Position numbers and translations under genes: made by a program
In this document: in pieces, positions 11,753 to 22,194 of the stretch
Layout of the letters: the number at the start of each line of letters is the position of its first letter
How positions within the stretch are numbered: position 1 is the first letter of the stretch
DNA from: Oryzias latipes
Lineage: Eukaryota; Chordata; Actinopteri; Beloniformes; Adrianichthyidae
NCBI RefSeq assembly: GCF_002234675.1
Contig: NC_019863.2
Coordinates: forward strand, 2,842,609 to 2,906,608
Length of the DNA stretch: 64,000 nt
Reading direction: 5' to 3'
Notes under the pieces: generated by a model
Told to the model about the DNA's origin: nothing
What the model saw: the letters and a program-made list of their open reading frames with translations, nothing else
Databases searched by the model: none

Positions 11753-12166
11753 TAAACCAGTGTCTGTGTTTTAATACCAGAGCCGTCAATAACACAACAT
11801 TACACATCTGCAGACTGACCTCCTCTCTTTCATAACTGGGCCTGACAGTATATAAATCCCAACCACTATTTTTCACAGATTATATCCCTCAACATCATTA
11901 ATGTCCACATTTTTTTTTCTCATCTTTAATCTATCTTATGTTTACTACTTGACAGATGAACACCGCAGAGACGGAGGACCCAAACTTCTCAGATCACTGC
12001 ATTCTAAGTTTCCCCACTTAATAGCAAGAAGAAGCTCCCTTCTGGATTTTTCCCCTCTTTGGTATTTAAATCTTGGAGGTTTTGGTTTCCTGTTTGCAGA
12101 AAGTTTAAACCAGACATTATACTTTTGAGAAAACTGCAAAGGTTCCACACTGCTGCATGCAGTACT

Positions 12167-12321
12167 AGGGGTGTATTCAGACTGGAAAAGTTCCTTGGCC
12201 CGGACCGAGTCCTGAACCTAGTGTTTGGTCTGCATTCAGACTACCTTTAAACCAGACAGTTAGGTTTCCAACCAAAGCTTGTAAACAAAACCACACGACT
12301 AAATATCGCTTTAGTCATTGA
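12167..12321. mobile_element. Fragment of a GGGTGTATTCAGACTGG-ended element
   Basis: It starts AGGGGTGTATTCAGACTGGA, matching the terminal repeat of the element at 19004-19950, and also has the GGACC-rich inner segment. It is interrupted by the Harbinger element at 12322. Related sequence resumes after 13798 (GGACCAGGGTCC near 13960) and possibly ends near 14500, where CCAGTCTGA is seen. Confidence 0.5.
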
Positions 12322-13336
12322 CCAGGGGGGTATTCCAGAAAGCAGGTTATGCTGGCTCCCACGGTAAGTTTGAGGCTAAGGAAGTTGATAACCTCAGCTT
12401 TCGGTTCCAGAAATGGAGGTATGTTTCAGGGTAGGTCAAGTTGCCATGGCAACTCATGCTCTGAACATAACCTGTTCTAGAGCAGGTTTAGTTGAAGGTT
12501 AGTTTGTTTACAGAGAGGTGAAGCAGCATGGCGTGTCCATTTGAAGATGATTTAGTGAATGAAGAAGCTCAGATAATACTTTTTCCACCGTGAGAAGGTG
12601 ATAAGACCACGTAGGGATGTTGGAAAAATAAACTTTTTTTACTTTGATCTAACTTAATTATTTGCTTCAGGCAAGATAATTAAAAATCTTTTTTTTGTTA
12701 AGTCAGTTTAAAAATAACACGTAGTTTTCAGACAGTTATTTTACTTTCATTCAAATGAATTCAATTAAGTAGGTGTAACTTTGGTGCTGCTGTTAGATCG
12801 GCACTGCAAAGGATTGTGGGATACCATTCCCTTTGCCTGTCTGGACGGATTTGGGTTTAAGTGTGGGTTTTTGACAGAATGTGTTTAGTTGTATAGCTTT
12901 TTTACTGTGTTTTACCGTGTTTTGCCAAGCGATTTTGTCCTACTTTGCTCAAGTCTCTGCACCATGAGGGAAGGGAGGGAGAGGAGGATGAGTTTATATA
13001 ACACCCCTACAGTCTAGTACCATATTGACAATGTTGGAAAATTCCTAAATGTATGTACCAAACACATGATGTTTTGTTCTTTCTATTGTTATAAAAATGA
13101 GTATATCTGCCGGCTCAAACTTAGACATATGAGAGTTCAAGAATTATAATTCATTGTGATGGAAAAAAGATTAATTGAATTGGAGTAATACGACATTTAG
13201 TTAAATAAATATGTAAATTGGAGTTGTATTAACAATTATTGAGTTTTATAGACGTAAGAAATTAAGTTGAATAAATTTAACTCAAATACTTGTTACCAAT
13301 AGAAGTAATTCATTTAAGTTGGCAAAATTGGATAAG

Positions 13337-13386
<50 letters not shown>

Positions 13387-13798
13387 GCGTCACATGAAAA
13401 TGGAAATAAGATCAGAAACTCGTGCGTTTACTTTGTCTGTTCTTCTACTACAAGCAGAAACTCTTTCTTTTGATGATGCAGCCGTGGTACTTTTTGATGG
13501 ACGTATATGGACGTCATTAAAATCTCAGACTTCGTCTCACTGAAGTATAGCGCTTTCTTTTTTTCTCCACGCGTTTCCATGGTGACTCCGTAAATCGGCG
13601 ATCCATTGAGAATGTCTTTATGTACTTGCTGTGCACGTGCATTAACCCAGGGTTACCAAGTCGAGCGTAATTACGCCAACTCATATCCGGTCTTTTGGAA
13701 CCGACATACCCCGAGTAAGCAAGTTCAGGCGGATTTCAGCCAGAGTTCAGGGTTAAAGTCAGGCTAGTTTAAACATGCTTCCTGGAATACCCCCCTGG
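12322..13798 (+). mobile_element. Harbinger-like DNA transposon with degenerate transposase start
   Basis: Terminal inverted repeats CCAGGGGGGTATTCCAG are found at both ends (12322 and 13798). A start codon near 12529 opens MACPFEDDLVNEEAQ, resembling the start of fish Harbinger transposases, then hits a stop after about 22 codons. The central part has a TA microsatellite. It lies inside another repeat (12167 onward) and shares its first 690 bp with the inverted fragment at 926-1599. No convincing target duplication was found. Confidence 0.7.
13338..13382. repeat. (TA)n microsatellite
   Basis: About 45 bp of alternating TA inside the Harbinger-like element. Confidence 0.95.
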
Positions 13799-15401
13799 AA
13801 TTACCAGAGCAGGGCAAAGCAACTAGAGAAAAATGATGGAAGTCCTAAACTTTGCATATTCTGACTTAAAAAACTCAGAGCGAACCAAAACTCAATCCGA
13901 TTGGAAATGAATCAAGACCACTTCAAAAGATGGGTCAGAGAGCAGCTTCTGGTCCCGGACCAGGGTCCGCTTTCAAAATTAGTTCCTGATTATCGGGGAA
14001 AAAGGACTCTAGGTTACTTTAAGTCTAGAATTTAAGTCTATTTCTTCAGACAGAAAAACGTTAAATCTATTGGTGCTGCTGCGTTAATGTTTCAGATCAA
14101 TTTACATTTAATATTATTTATTGATTGAATTATTTTTCTCAGCATCAAATGGTTCAGTTGGTCAAAATGTTTCTCGTTTAAATAATCACTGACAGATTTT
14201 TTTTATTTCAGGCACTTCAAGCTTCTTTTCTGTTTTAGACTATAACAGGGTTTCTGTGGTGAAATAAAGTTAATATTTGTTGAAAGTGGATTTATATTGC
14301 TGTTTTCATTTGTTAATGTTGGAATATACGATTGTAGGTATACTTACACAATTTTTATAGATACTAACCTATATATTGTCACCGAGTGTGAGTGTGTGTG
14401 TGTGTGGGGGGGTGCGAAACATTTTCTTTTTCCTAGGAGGGGCCTGGCAAAAAATATTTTAGAAGCACTGCTTCAAGTGAACCAAATGTGTCCAGTCTGA
14501 CATAAGACCGGTGGTGGCATGTCAACAAACAAATTTATATATATATAGTTTTTCTATTTTACTAAAGATTCAAACCACGTACTTTCTGCACTAGACGGCG
14601 GACAGAAAAGCCTTTTTTTTTTTTTTTTTAAAGTGCACCTTAAAATCCGGAGAGCCTTATATTTGTATTAACTTTAGTTGTGCTTAGTGATGTTAAAATG
14701 ATTTAGAGAGGGTCACGGCAATCTGTTTTTTTTATTATTATAGCGTAAGCCGGCTAACGTCTAGCTGTGTTGAAATTTTTTTTTTTTACGTGTTACTAAC
14801 AAGGTTGGGAGTTAATTTAGTCACAGTGACGTTTGTTTTAGCGGTATTAGTCTGTTTTCTGTGTTGCTTAAAATGTTGGGAGTAACAGGTATTTTGAATA
14901 CAATGTAAAGAATACATTCAGCTTGCTGAATCTACATGAATCCGTAATCAGACCATGACCTTTAGATTTTTTCAAACTGTGCTGCACATGCACTGTAGTT
15001 TAAAAAGAATTTTGTAATCAGACCTCACCACTTCAATATTTTTCTATGTATCCCCTATTCTTCATTTTGTTCTGCCAGAAATATTTTCTATGAGTAACTG
15101 TGAGTGTGAACAAAAATGAGGCAGCTCCCAAGATGCTCTATTACTAAGCCATGCTGTTGGCATACACACAATAGGTCATTTGACAATATGCAGCTAAAAT
15201 AGGAGCCTCCTGAAGGAACACTGCTTTTAATTTGTGCACCAACACTGATGGTGTTACGGTCTACTTAGGTAAAGAGGTCTAGTTTGGGTTTTGTGCTTTG
15301 AATTTACAATGATTAGATATAGTTTATAAATACAGTTTTACTTATTTTTCTTCTTGCATTGACTTCCTGTTTTATTTGTAAAAGATCTTTCCACCTTCTG
15401 T
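13799..15401. other. No gene seen; possible repeat remainder to about 14500
   Basis: The first part probably continues the element interrupted at 12321. A short GT run lies at 14390-14405. The rest is AT-rich with no coding signal. Confidence 0.45.
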
Positions 15402-15609
15402 AGCCCTTGTGCTATCCTAGGCATTTTGACATTGGGAGTTGGGTCATCTAGACCCACTAGACAGTGCTCTGAACCTTTTTTCTTCAATGATTTGTGATCT
15501 TCACTGGTGTCCATGGATTACATGAAATCTTTCTACCTTTATCCACCTTTGTTATGGTAGGGAGAACACGTCATTGGTCATTTGACCCCATAGGATGGCA
15601 CAAGGGTTA
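15402..15609. mobile_element. MITE family A
   Basis: About 208 bp, matching the other family A copies along its length, with inverted ends CCCTTGTGCTATC and GATGGCACAAGGG. The flanking TTAA is mutated on both sides. Confidence 0.85.
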
Positions 15610-16399
15610 TTTGGTTAAACTTCATTTCCTTTGTTTGCACTTAGGTGAAGTTGAGTCCCACACCATCCAATAATTATTCACCAACGTTGTGCTGTTTTCT
15701 ACATCTAACTTGTTAAAAAAGCCCTTTAATTTGAAGCAAGCTAAATTATTTTCCTTTTTTCTTGAGTTATTACCTCCACCCAAGATTTCAGCAATTGCCT
15801 TTTCTCTGTTTTTGATGCTAATACTTCCTCTAAGTATTCACCTTCACTGTCATGCTCAGAGAATGTTAACTTAAAGTTTTGTTTGTAAGTCATCGTGTAA
15901 GTAAACTTTAAATTAGTTGCTGCTCACGTTTCGACTCCAGGATTTCCTTTTTTGGCATTTTAGATGAAAAACAAACTGAGCAAGAAGGAGCCATTATCTT
16001 TTCAAGTGCATTTAACATTTTCAAAAGAATTTCTTGCTGTTTCAGGTACTTTCCACCCACTGGGCACCGACACATCTGTTAGAGATCTACAACGTTTACA
16101 GCTATAGATATGCATTATACATTATACACAGACATCAAGACAGAGACGTCTGTTCCACTTTGCTGTTTGGACCTCTGGCAGACAACTATCCCACAGCTCA
16201 TTTTATTGCAGTCCCATCATACCTTGCATGTTGAAATCACCATTTTTCACAAAGAATACTACTCCATAAAATGATTTTGAAATCCACCAAAACCTTCCTC
16301 AAGAAACAACCGGTATGTCCAAAGGGGTAGAAATGTGTAATGGTACAATGCAATGTGGCGGAGACCCTCGTGGTTTCCTTCTGTGATGAACCAAAAAAA
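15610..16399. other. No gene seen
   Basis: AT-rich sequence between MITE and SINE copies, with no recognisable coding or RNA gene. Confidence 0.5.
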
Positions 16400-16680
16400 A
16401 GAAGGCCCCTTTTTTCAAGTCCCGGCTGAAACAGAACACCAATGGGGGACCTTTCTGTGTGGAGTTTGCATGTTCTCCCCGTGCATGCGTGGGTTTTCAC
16501 CGGGGACTCCAGCTTCCGCCCACCGCCCAAAAACATGCTTCATAAGTAAATTGTTTAACCTAAATTGTCCCTAAGTGTGTATGTGAGTGTGCATGTGATG
16601 GTGGCCCCGTGACAGACTGGTTACCTGTCCAGGATGTCCCCTGACAAAACGGTAGAAGATAAATGAATGAAATAAAAACT
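16400..16680 (+). mobile_element. tRNA-derived SINE, central and 3' part (V-SINE-like)
   Basis: It contains the conserved core GTTTGCATGTTCTCCCCGTG, followed by GTGGGTTTTCACCGGGG and the tail segment ACAGACTGG...CCTGTCCAGG. The same ordered blocks occur in reverse at 19965-20275 and 26884-27190. The tRNA-like head is poorly kept here. The name V-SINE-like is from memory of the core. Confidence 0.6.
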
Positions 16681-16873
16681 TTTTAAACTAAATAACACAA
16701 GAAATAAAAATATAAAAAGGTACATAAATTGTGGCTTTGTATGCTTCAGAGGCCACTCTTCCAACCTTTGATAATACAACAGAAGACAGCATTTGATCTG
16801 CAATGCAAAAGTACTATCTGATGGTGTCTAAGCAAGATCCCTTTGTAAAAAGTGAGTGTTCATACTATACTTG

Positions 16874-17086
16874 TTTAACCCTTGTCCTATCCTATGACCC
16901 CACCCTTACATTGACGTGTTCTCCCTACCATGACAAAGGTGGATAAAGGTGGAAAGATTTCATGTAATCCATGGACACCAGTGAAAATCACAAATCATTG
17001 AAGAAAAAAGGTTCAGAGCACTGTCTAGTGGGTCTAGATGACCCAACTCCCAATGTTAAAGTGCCTAGGATAGCACAAGGGTTAAG
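16874..17086. mobile_element. MITE family A
   Basis: TTAACCC at the left and GGGTTAA at the right, with the full internal sequence of the family. Orientation is opposite to the copy at 15402. Confidence 0.9.
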
Positions 17087-17245
17087 TATATTTAGCACAA
17101 GTTACTGCACCCTGTTTCTGTTACTATAGTATCTGTTGTAGTAGTTATATTATGGGGATTTTTGTGTGTTAAAAAACATCCCGAGTTGGTATTGATTTGT
17201 AAGATTGTTGATCAAGTGATTTAATAAAACAATACTTAACTCTTA

Positions 17246-17355
17246 TTCATCTTCTTACGTTTGTCCCTTTCGGGGTCACGGGGCTGCTGGAGCCTATCCC
17301 AGCCACTTATGGGCAAAGGCAGGGGACGGCCTTGACAGGTCGCCAGTCTGTCGCA
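17246..17355 (-). mobile_element. SINE 3'-end fragment
   Basis: It matches the first part of the minus-strand SINE at 19965 (GGGGTCACGGGGCTGCTGG, then CGCCAGTCTGTCGCAG). The core and head are absent. Confidence 0.6.
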
Positions 17356-17552
17356 GTATTTAACTCATATTTGTTGATTTAAATAAAGATTTAATAATAC
17401 TATTCAAACTCCAAATTTAGCTTTAAATGTGTTTAATTTCTTTTTGTAATAGATTTTTTTGTGTGTGTGTTATTTATCCATTTTTATACCTGCTTGCCAA
17501 CAGGCCGAATCCCGTTGACAGGCGAATTTCATCCAGAAATCAGAACTCTTAC

Positions 17553-17767
17553 TTAACCCTTGTGCTATGCTAGTCACTTTAACATTGGGAGTTGGGTCAA
17601 CTAGACCCACTAGATAGTGCTCTGAACCTTTTTTCTTCAATGATTTGTGATCTTTACTGGTGTCCATGGATTACATGAAATCTTTCCACCTAAATCCACC
17701 TTTGTCATGATAGGGAGAACACGTCAATGTAAGGGGGGGGGGGTCATCTAAGATAGCACAAGGGTTA
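17553..17767. mobile_element. MITE family A
   Basis: TTAACCCTTGTGCTATG at the left and GATAGCACAAGGGTTAA at the right, with TTAA on both sides. A run of nine G lies near the right end where other copies have a shorter run. Confidence 0.9.
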
Positions 17768-19003
17768 AAAATGAGTGCAGCTGCTGTTTTTTCTACTCGC
17801 TTTGGAATTCATGCAATTATAGCCATGACCTTTGCAACTTTTTTTTTCTTTAAACTCTGTGCAAGAACTCTAACCTGAGTCGAAACTCTAACTTACCTTT
17901 GAATTCCTGTCTAACTGCACTTTGTTGATTGCCTGAGTGTCTGAATGAAACTCAAGGGAAAAACATTCACACTTAGGCTAAAAAGTCAGGAACTGTGTCA
18001 CTGTGTGTGTCCTAGGTTCAGCCTCATGGGAAAATTGCAGGCAAAAACAAACAAACCCGTTAGAGAACAAGTTGCTCAGAGCAGCACTGAAAAGTCCATC
18101 TGGTAAACCAGTCTGTAAAAATTCAATCAGAAATCGGGCTGCATGAGGCAAGCGATGACCAATGGAGAACAGGTGTGTTGTGGGAGCAGAGCAGTGCTGC
18201 AATCAATAGAATTAAAAACATGTGTGGAGAGCAGAAGCCGACCAAAACACAAACAGAAGTAAACAAGAAGAAAACAGCTTGAAAGATCAGGAAAACCTCA
18301 AAATGAGAGTGAATAAACAAAACTAATCTTACAGATCATTACAGCTGGAGACAGCAGGGTTTCTGCTTCTTGTCTGAGTTTTCATTTCGTTGCAAACCCC
18401 TCAGCATCTTGGCTCAGTTGCTTTCAGATGATTGTATTAGGATTTGTCAAACTGGTTAACAGTAAAACCACTATGTTCAATTTGGTTCCAATCATGCCAT
18501 TTAAATTGAAATAATAAAACAAAAACAAGTATTTTCTATTTTCTTATAGAATTAAAGAAAATAAGGGCATTCTGTTTGAATTTGAATGTTTGAATTAACA
18601 AGATTTTCAAAGGAATAGCTGTACTGATCCCTTTCAGTTCTTAATTTACAAAGAAATAAGAAAAATGCAGCTATTGTGTTTACTGGATACTCCTCTAATA
18701 AAACTGTGTTGTGAAAAGAAATTGTTCTTGTTTTCGTGTTTTTTGGTGCACACAGATGCCCTGCAGGTTGGTGATGTTAACGACAGAGAATCTTCTTCTT
18801 AAGGGACACAGAGGCTTGAGAAACTCTTCGACTGGTCTACAGATCCCTGTCACTGCTGGCAGATTTGTTTCTGGGTTTGTACCAGTCAAACAGACCCACT
18901 GAGGATTTAAAGACCCACTCCAATGAACATGTTTTTTTGGTGTGTTTTTAACTTGTTCTCTTGGCTTTTTTCCCATGATGGAAAACGTATGTAAAGAAAT
19001 TTA
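17768..19003. other. No gene seen
   Basis: Unique sequence without recognisable domains, exon pairs or terminal repeats. Confidence 0.5.
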
Positions 19004-19950
19004 AGGGTGTATTCAGACTGGACACATTTGGTTTGCTCGGAGTTCATTTCCCCCGAAAATCTAAAACAAATCTTCAGTCTGAATAAACATAAGCGGACCC
19101 TGGCCCGGGGACCAGAAACCGCTCTGGGACCCATTTTTGGAGGTTGTCCCAGTTTGTTTACAATCAGATTGAGCTTTGGTTTGCTCTGAGATTCCTCAGT
19201 CTGGATCATGGAGTGTAAAAACAACGGAGGAATCCAGGTGTGGCGTCAACCATAAAAAATACCTTACCACTGGCCCCCATGAAATCAGGCAAACTCTCTC
19301 ACCATTGCTTCTGGCGCTGCCACGTTAAAATCCGTCAACAGTGATTGGTCCGAGTCACTCTGAGTCATCGTATCTATAGCAACTACTGTCATCAGTGCCT
19401 TAGATACAGTGACTCAGAGCGAGTTGGACCAATTGCTGTCAATTGGTTTCAATATGGCGACGCCCGTATCAGGAAACAAACGCACCTCCTATTTGGGGAC
19501 ACAAGAAGGGAGGAGTTGAGCTGTCCATTGTTTTTACAGTCAATGGTCTGAAAAGTAGGAATGAAGCAACAGATGAGGCGCAGACAAATACAAAGCAAAG
19601 ATTGTCGTGTTATCAAACAGAAAGGGTCCAACTGTTTGTTAAAACGTTAATTTTAACAACTGAAAATGCTTCTTACATGCTTTTCTGTGTCTTGTTACGC
19701 GGCACTGCTGTGACGTCATCCTACAGGCTACCTCAGTGGTTCTCAAATTTTTTAGTCTCCCCTTGAAGGAAAAATGTTCATACATACATCTTTTGTTACG
19801 TGGTTTTGTTTACAAGCTTTGGTCCATAACAGAATGATCCGCTTGCTGACAGCCTGAATACAGACCAAACGCGAGTTGCGAGACTCAATCCAGAAAAAAT
19901 CAAGCTGTCTCGACATGGAATAAAGGAATTTTCCAGTCTGGATACACCCT
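19004..19950. mobile_element. TIR element with AGGGTGTATTCAGACTGG ends
   Basis: The left end AGGGTGTATTCAGACTGGA and right end TCCAGTCTGGATACACCCT form an imperfect inverted repeat around 947 bp. The interior has a hairpin-forming inverted repeat (about 19347-19376 with 19401-19433). No transposase frame and no clear target duplication were found, so the superfamily is open. Confidence 0.6.
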
Positions 19951-19964
19951 TTTCTAAGTCTCGT

Positions 19965-20275
19965 CTTCTTCCGTTTATTCCCTTTCGGGGTCACGGGGCT
20001 GCTGGAGCCTATCCTGGCCACTTGTGGGCGAAGGCAGGGGACACTCTGGACAGGTCGCCAGTCTGTCGCAGAGTAGTGTGTCCACAATCACACACCCACA
20101 CACTCTCACATTCACACCTAGGGACAATTTAGATTAACCAATTCACCTATGAAGCATGTTTTTGGACGGTGGGGGGAAGCCGGAGTCCCCGGAGAAAACC
20201 CACACATGCACGGGGAGAACATGCACACTCCACACAGAAATGTTCCCCATTAGTGTTCTGGTTCAGGTCCCCCAG
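19965..20275 (-). mobile_element. tRNA-derived SINE (V-SINE-like), minus strand
   Basis: Read on the minus strand it has the core GTGCATGTTCTCCCCGTGCA and GGGTTTTCTCCGGGG, then the 3' segment ending in GGGGTCACGGGG. It aligns with the copies at 16400 and 26884. The tRNA-like head is degraded near 20275. Confidence 0.65.
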
Positions 20276-20399
20276 CCGGAGATTTGTTTACTGTTTTGGT
20301 CATTCAGTTTATTTGGAGGCATAAAAATGGTCGATGAGGGGTTGAGTGTTTCAGATGTAGCACTACTAAAGGCCCAGTAATGCACAGTCCGCCACTGGA

Positions 20400-20685
20400 G
20401 TTAGATAAGCTAATACTTCTTTAACAGTCCTGGTACATCGCGTGTCCGTCCTGAGAGAGGATTCCTCCTTCATGTGTTTTTTTTAGGAGTTTTTCCTTTC
20501 TGAGAAGGAGTTTCTGAGGACAGGGATGCCCAGTTTAGCTTACCGGTAGTCTGTTTAGTGTAGTTTAGCCATCAGTTTTTGTGTTTTATAACTGATTTTA
20601 TATGTTTTGTACAATTAGTCAAGCCTGTTGAGACAACTGTGTTGTAATAATAGGCTGTTTAAATAAAATTGAATAGAATTTAATA
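20400..20685 (+). repeat. Dispersed fish repeat tail (GAGAGAGGATTCCTCC...AAATTGAAT)
   Basis: The blocks CCTGAGAGAGGATTCCTCCT, GGAGTTTTTCCTTTCTGAGA and the tail AATAAAATTGAAT are familiar from a very common teleost interspersed repeat. This is recognition from memory; the parent element is not assigned. Confidence 0.45.
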
Positions 20686-22194
20686 CTGTTCCTCACTGGC
20701 TTTATTTGAGAACAGCATGGTCACTGTTTTCACAAACAAATAAAAATACTAAGAGCTTTTCTTTTTGCGTCATAAAGAAAAATCAATGTTGCAGTGAAAT
20801 GCTCAGTTTTTTTTATGTTCAAAGGTTTGTCTCCTCTACAAATCAATCTGAGTTTAGAAAAGCCTAAAGTGGGCAAGTCACACATCCGATGGAGGAAACC
20901 TTTTGATAAGGGCAGTAAAAAGGCATGTTAACAGTGCTGAAGGTGATTTTCTAGGAACATGAGTGCGCTGCTTTTTAGTGGCTCTTCTGAACAGCTTATG
21001 GCTCACAAATGCTGCCTGTGCCAACAAATGCATGCAGTCATTTATAAACACATCAACCTGCTGATGTCACACCACTGAGCTGAGCCCATTACAAACCAAA
21101 GCAAATCAATGCTTGTTTCTTAAATCATTTTCTCTTTTCTTTATTTAATTTGGATTTGCAGCCATTCATTTAATGACACTGTTGTGATTTTTTTCAGCCT
21201 AAATCCTCCAGTCAAAGAAAAGTGTCACAGTCAATGAGAACGAATTCATAAAGTCAATAGGATTTTAAACAGAGAGAAGGAAATGGGAGCAGAAAATGCC
21301 AAACAGTAATTGACAGTTATTAACATTTTAAACTGAATTATGCAATTTTCCGTTGCAAAATGGAAAATATGCAATTATACATATTTTTTTTATTAAGCAG
21401 TTTTTTGTTGAGTACCTGTTTCAGAAATGTGGTCGTTGAATTGGGTTCTTTGTTTGTTTGTTTTTTCATCAAAATGCTTCATTTCTATGTTAGATCCTGT
21501 TGGACCTTGATAGGTCTGGAGCTTCCAGCTGCTTTCTGGTTCGTTTTCTGAGCTGCAACCATGAGCAGTGATGCTCCTGGCGGGCAGGACACGTGTCCAC
21601 CTAGTGGCAGTGATTGTTCAGACTTTATGCTTTTCCGGACTGAGGACGTTCATAATAGGTGCCTGTGTTGCTGGCCATTCAGACTCTGGAGGCGACACGG
21701 AGGCATCCAGTGTCTGCACCTTGTTTTCTTTATCATTTTGATGTCAAACTCTTAATTTGAAGACAACTATTTTTATTCCCTGCAGCCTCTTCGCGTAAAC
21801 TTGGATTTATTGATATTTTACGTTTTAAAACCTCCCCAATTTTTGTTTGAGGGGACCATATTGTCAGTTAAATTATAAGCCCTGTATGCTTTTTTTTAAT
21901 CTTACCTCTACGGCGCAGCCCCTCTGCACAGCGTCTTTACGCGTTTGGAGCTGCATTTCATCCAGTGCGTTATTGAAACCGCACTTCTCTTACGCATTCA
22001 AAAAAGCATGGCCAAGCTCCGTAGCAGCCACGGAGCTTTCGTTTTCTAAACTACCAAACATGAAGTAAGGACTTATTACAGACTTTTTGTTATCTGAGGA
22101 CGAGAGGAGGACTTCCAGACGCACCTTCCAGAGACCAGACTGATCCTGCATGAGCGCGCAGCCCTGACGCATCAGCAGAGGAGCACACTGCGAC
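20686..22194. other. Upstream region of oxtr
   Basis: There is no other coding region here. The last few hundred bases are richer in GC and should contain the 5' untranslated region and promoter of oxtr, but no TATA box or start site could be fixed by eye. Confidence 0.4.

Noticed and set aside
13319-13543. Frame with a long Tyr-Ile run
   Set aside because: Translation of the TA microsatellite inside the Harbinger-like element.
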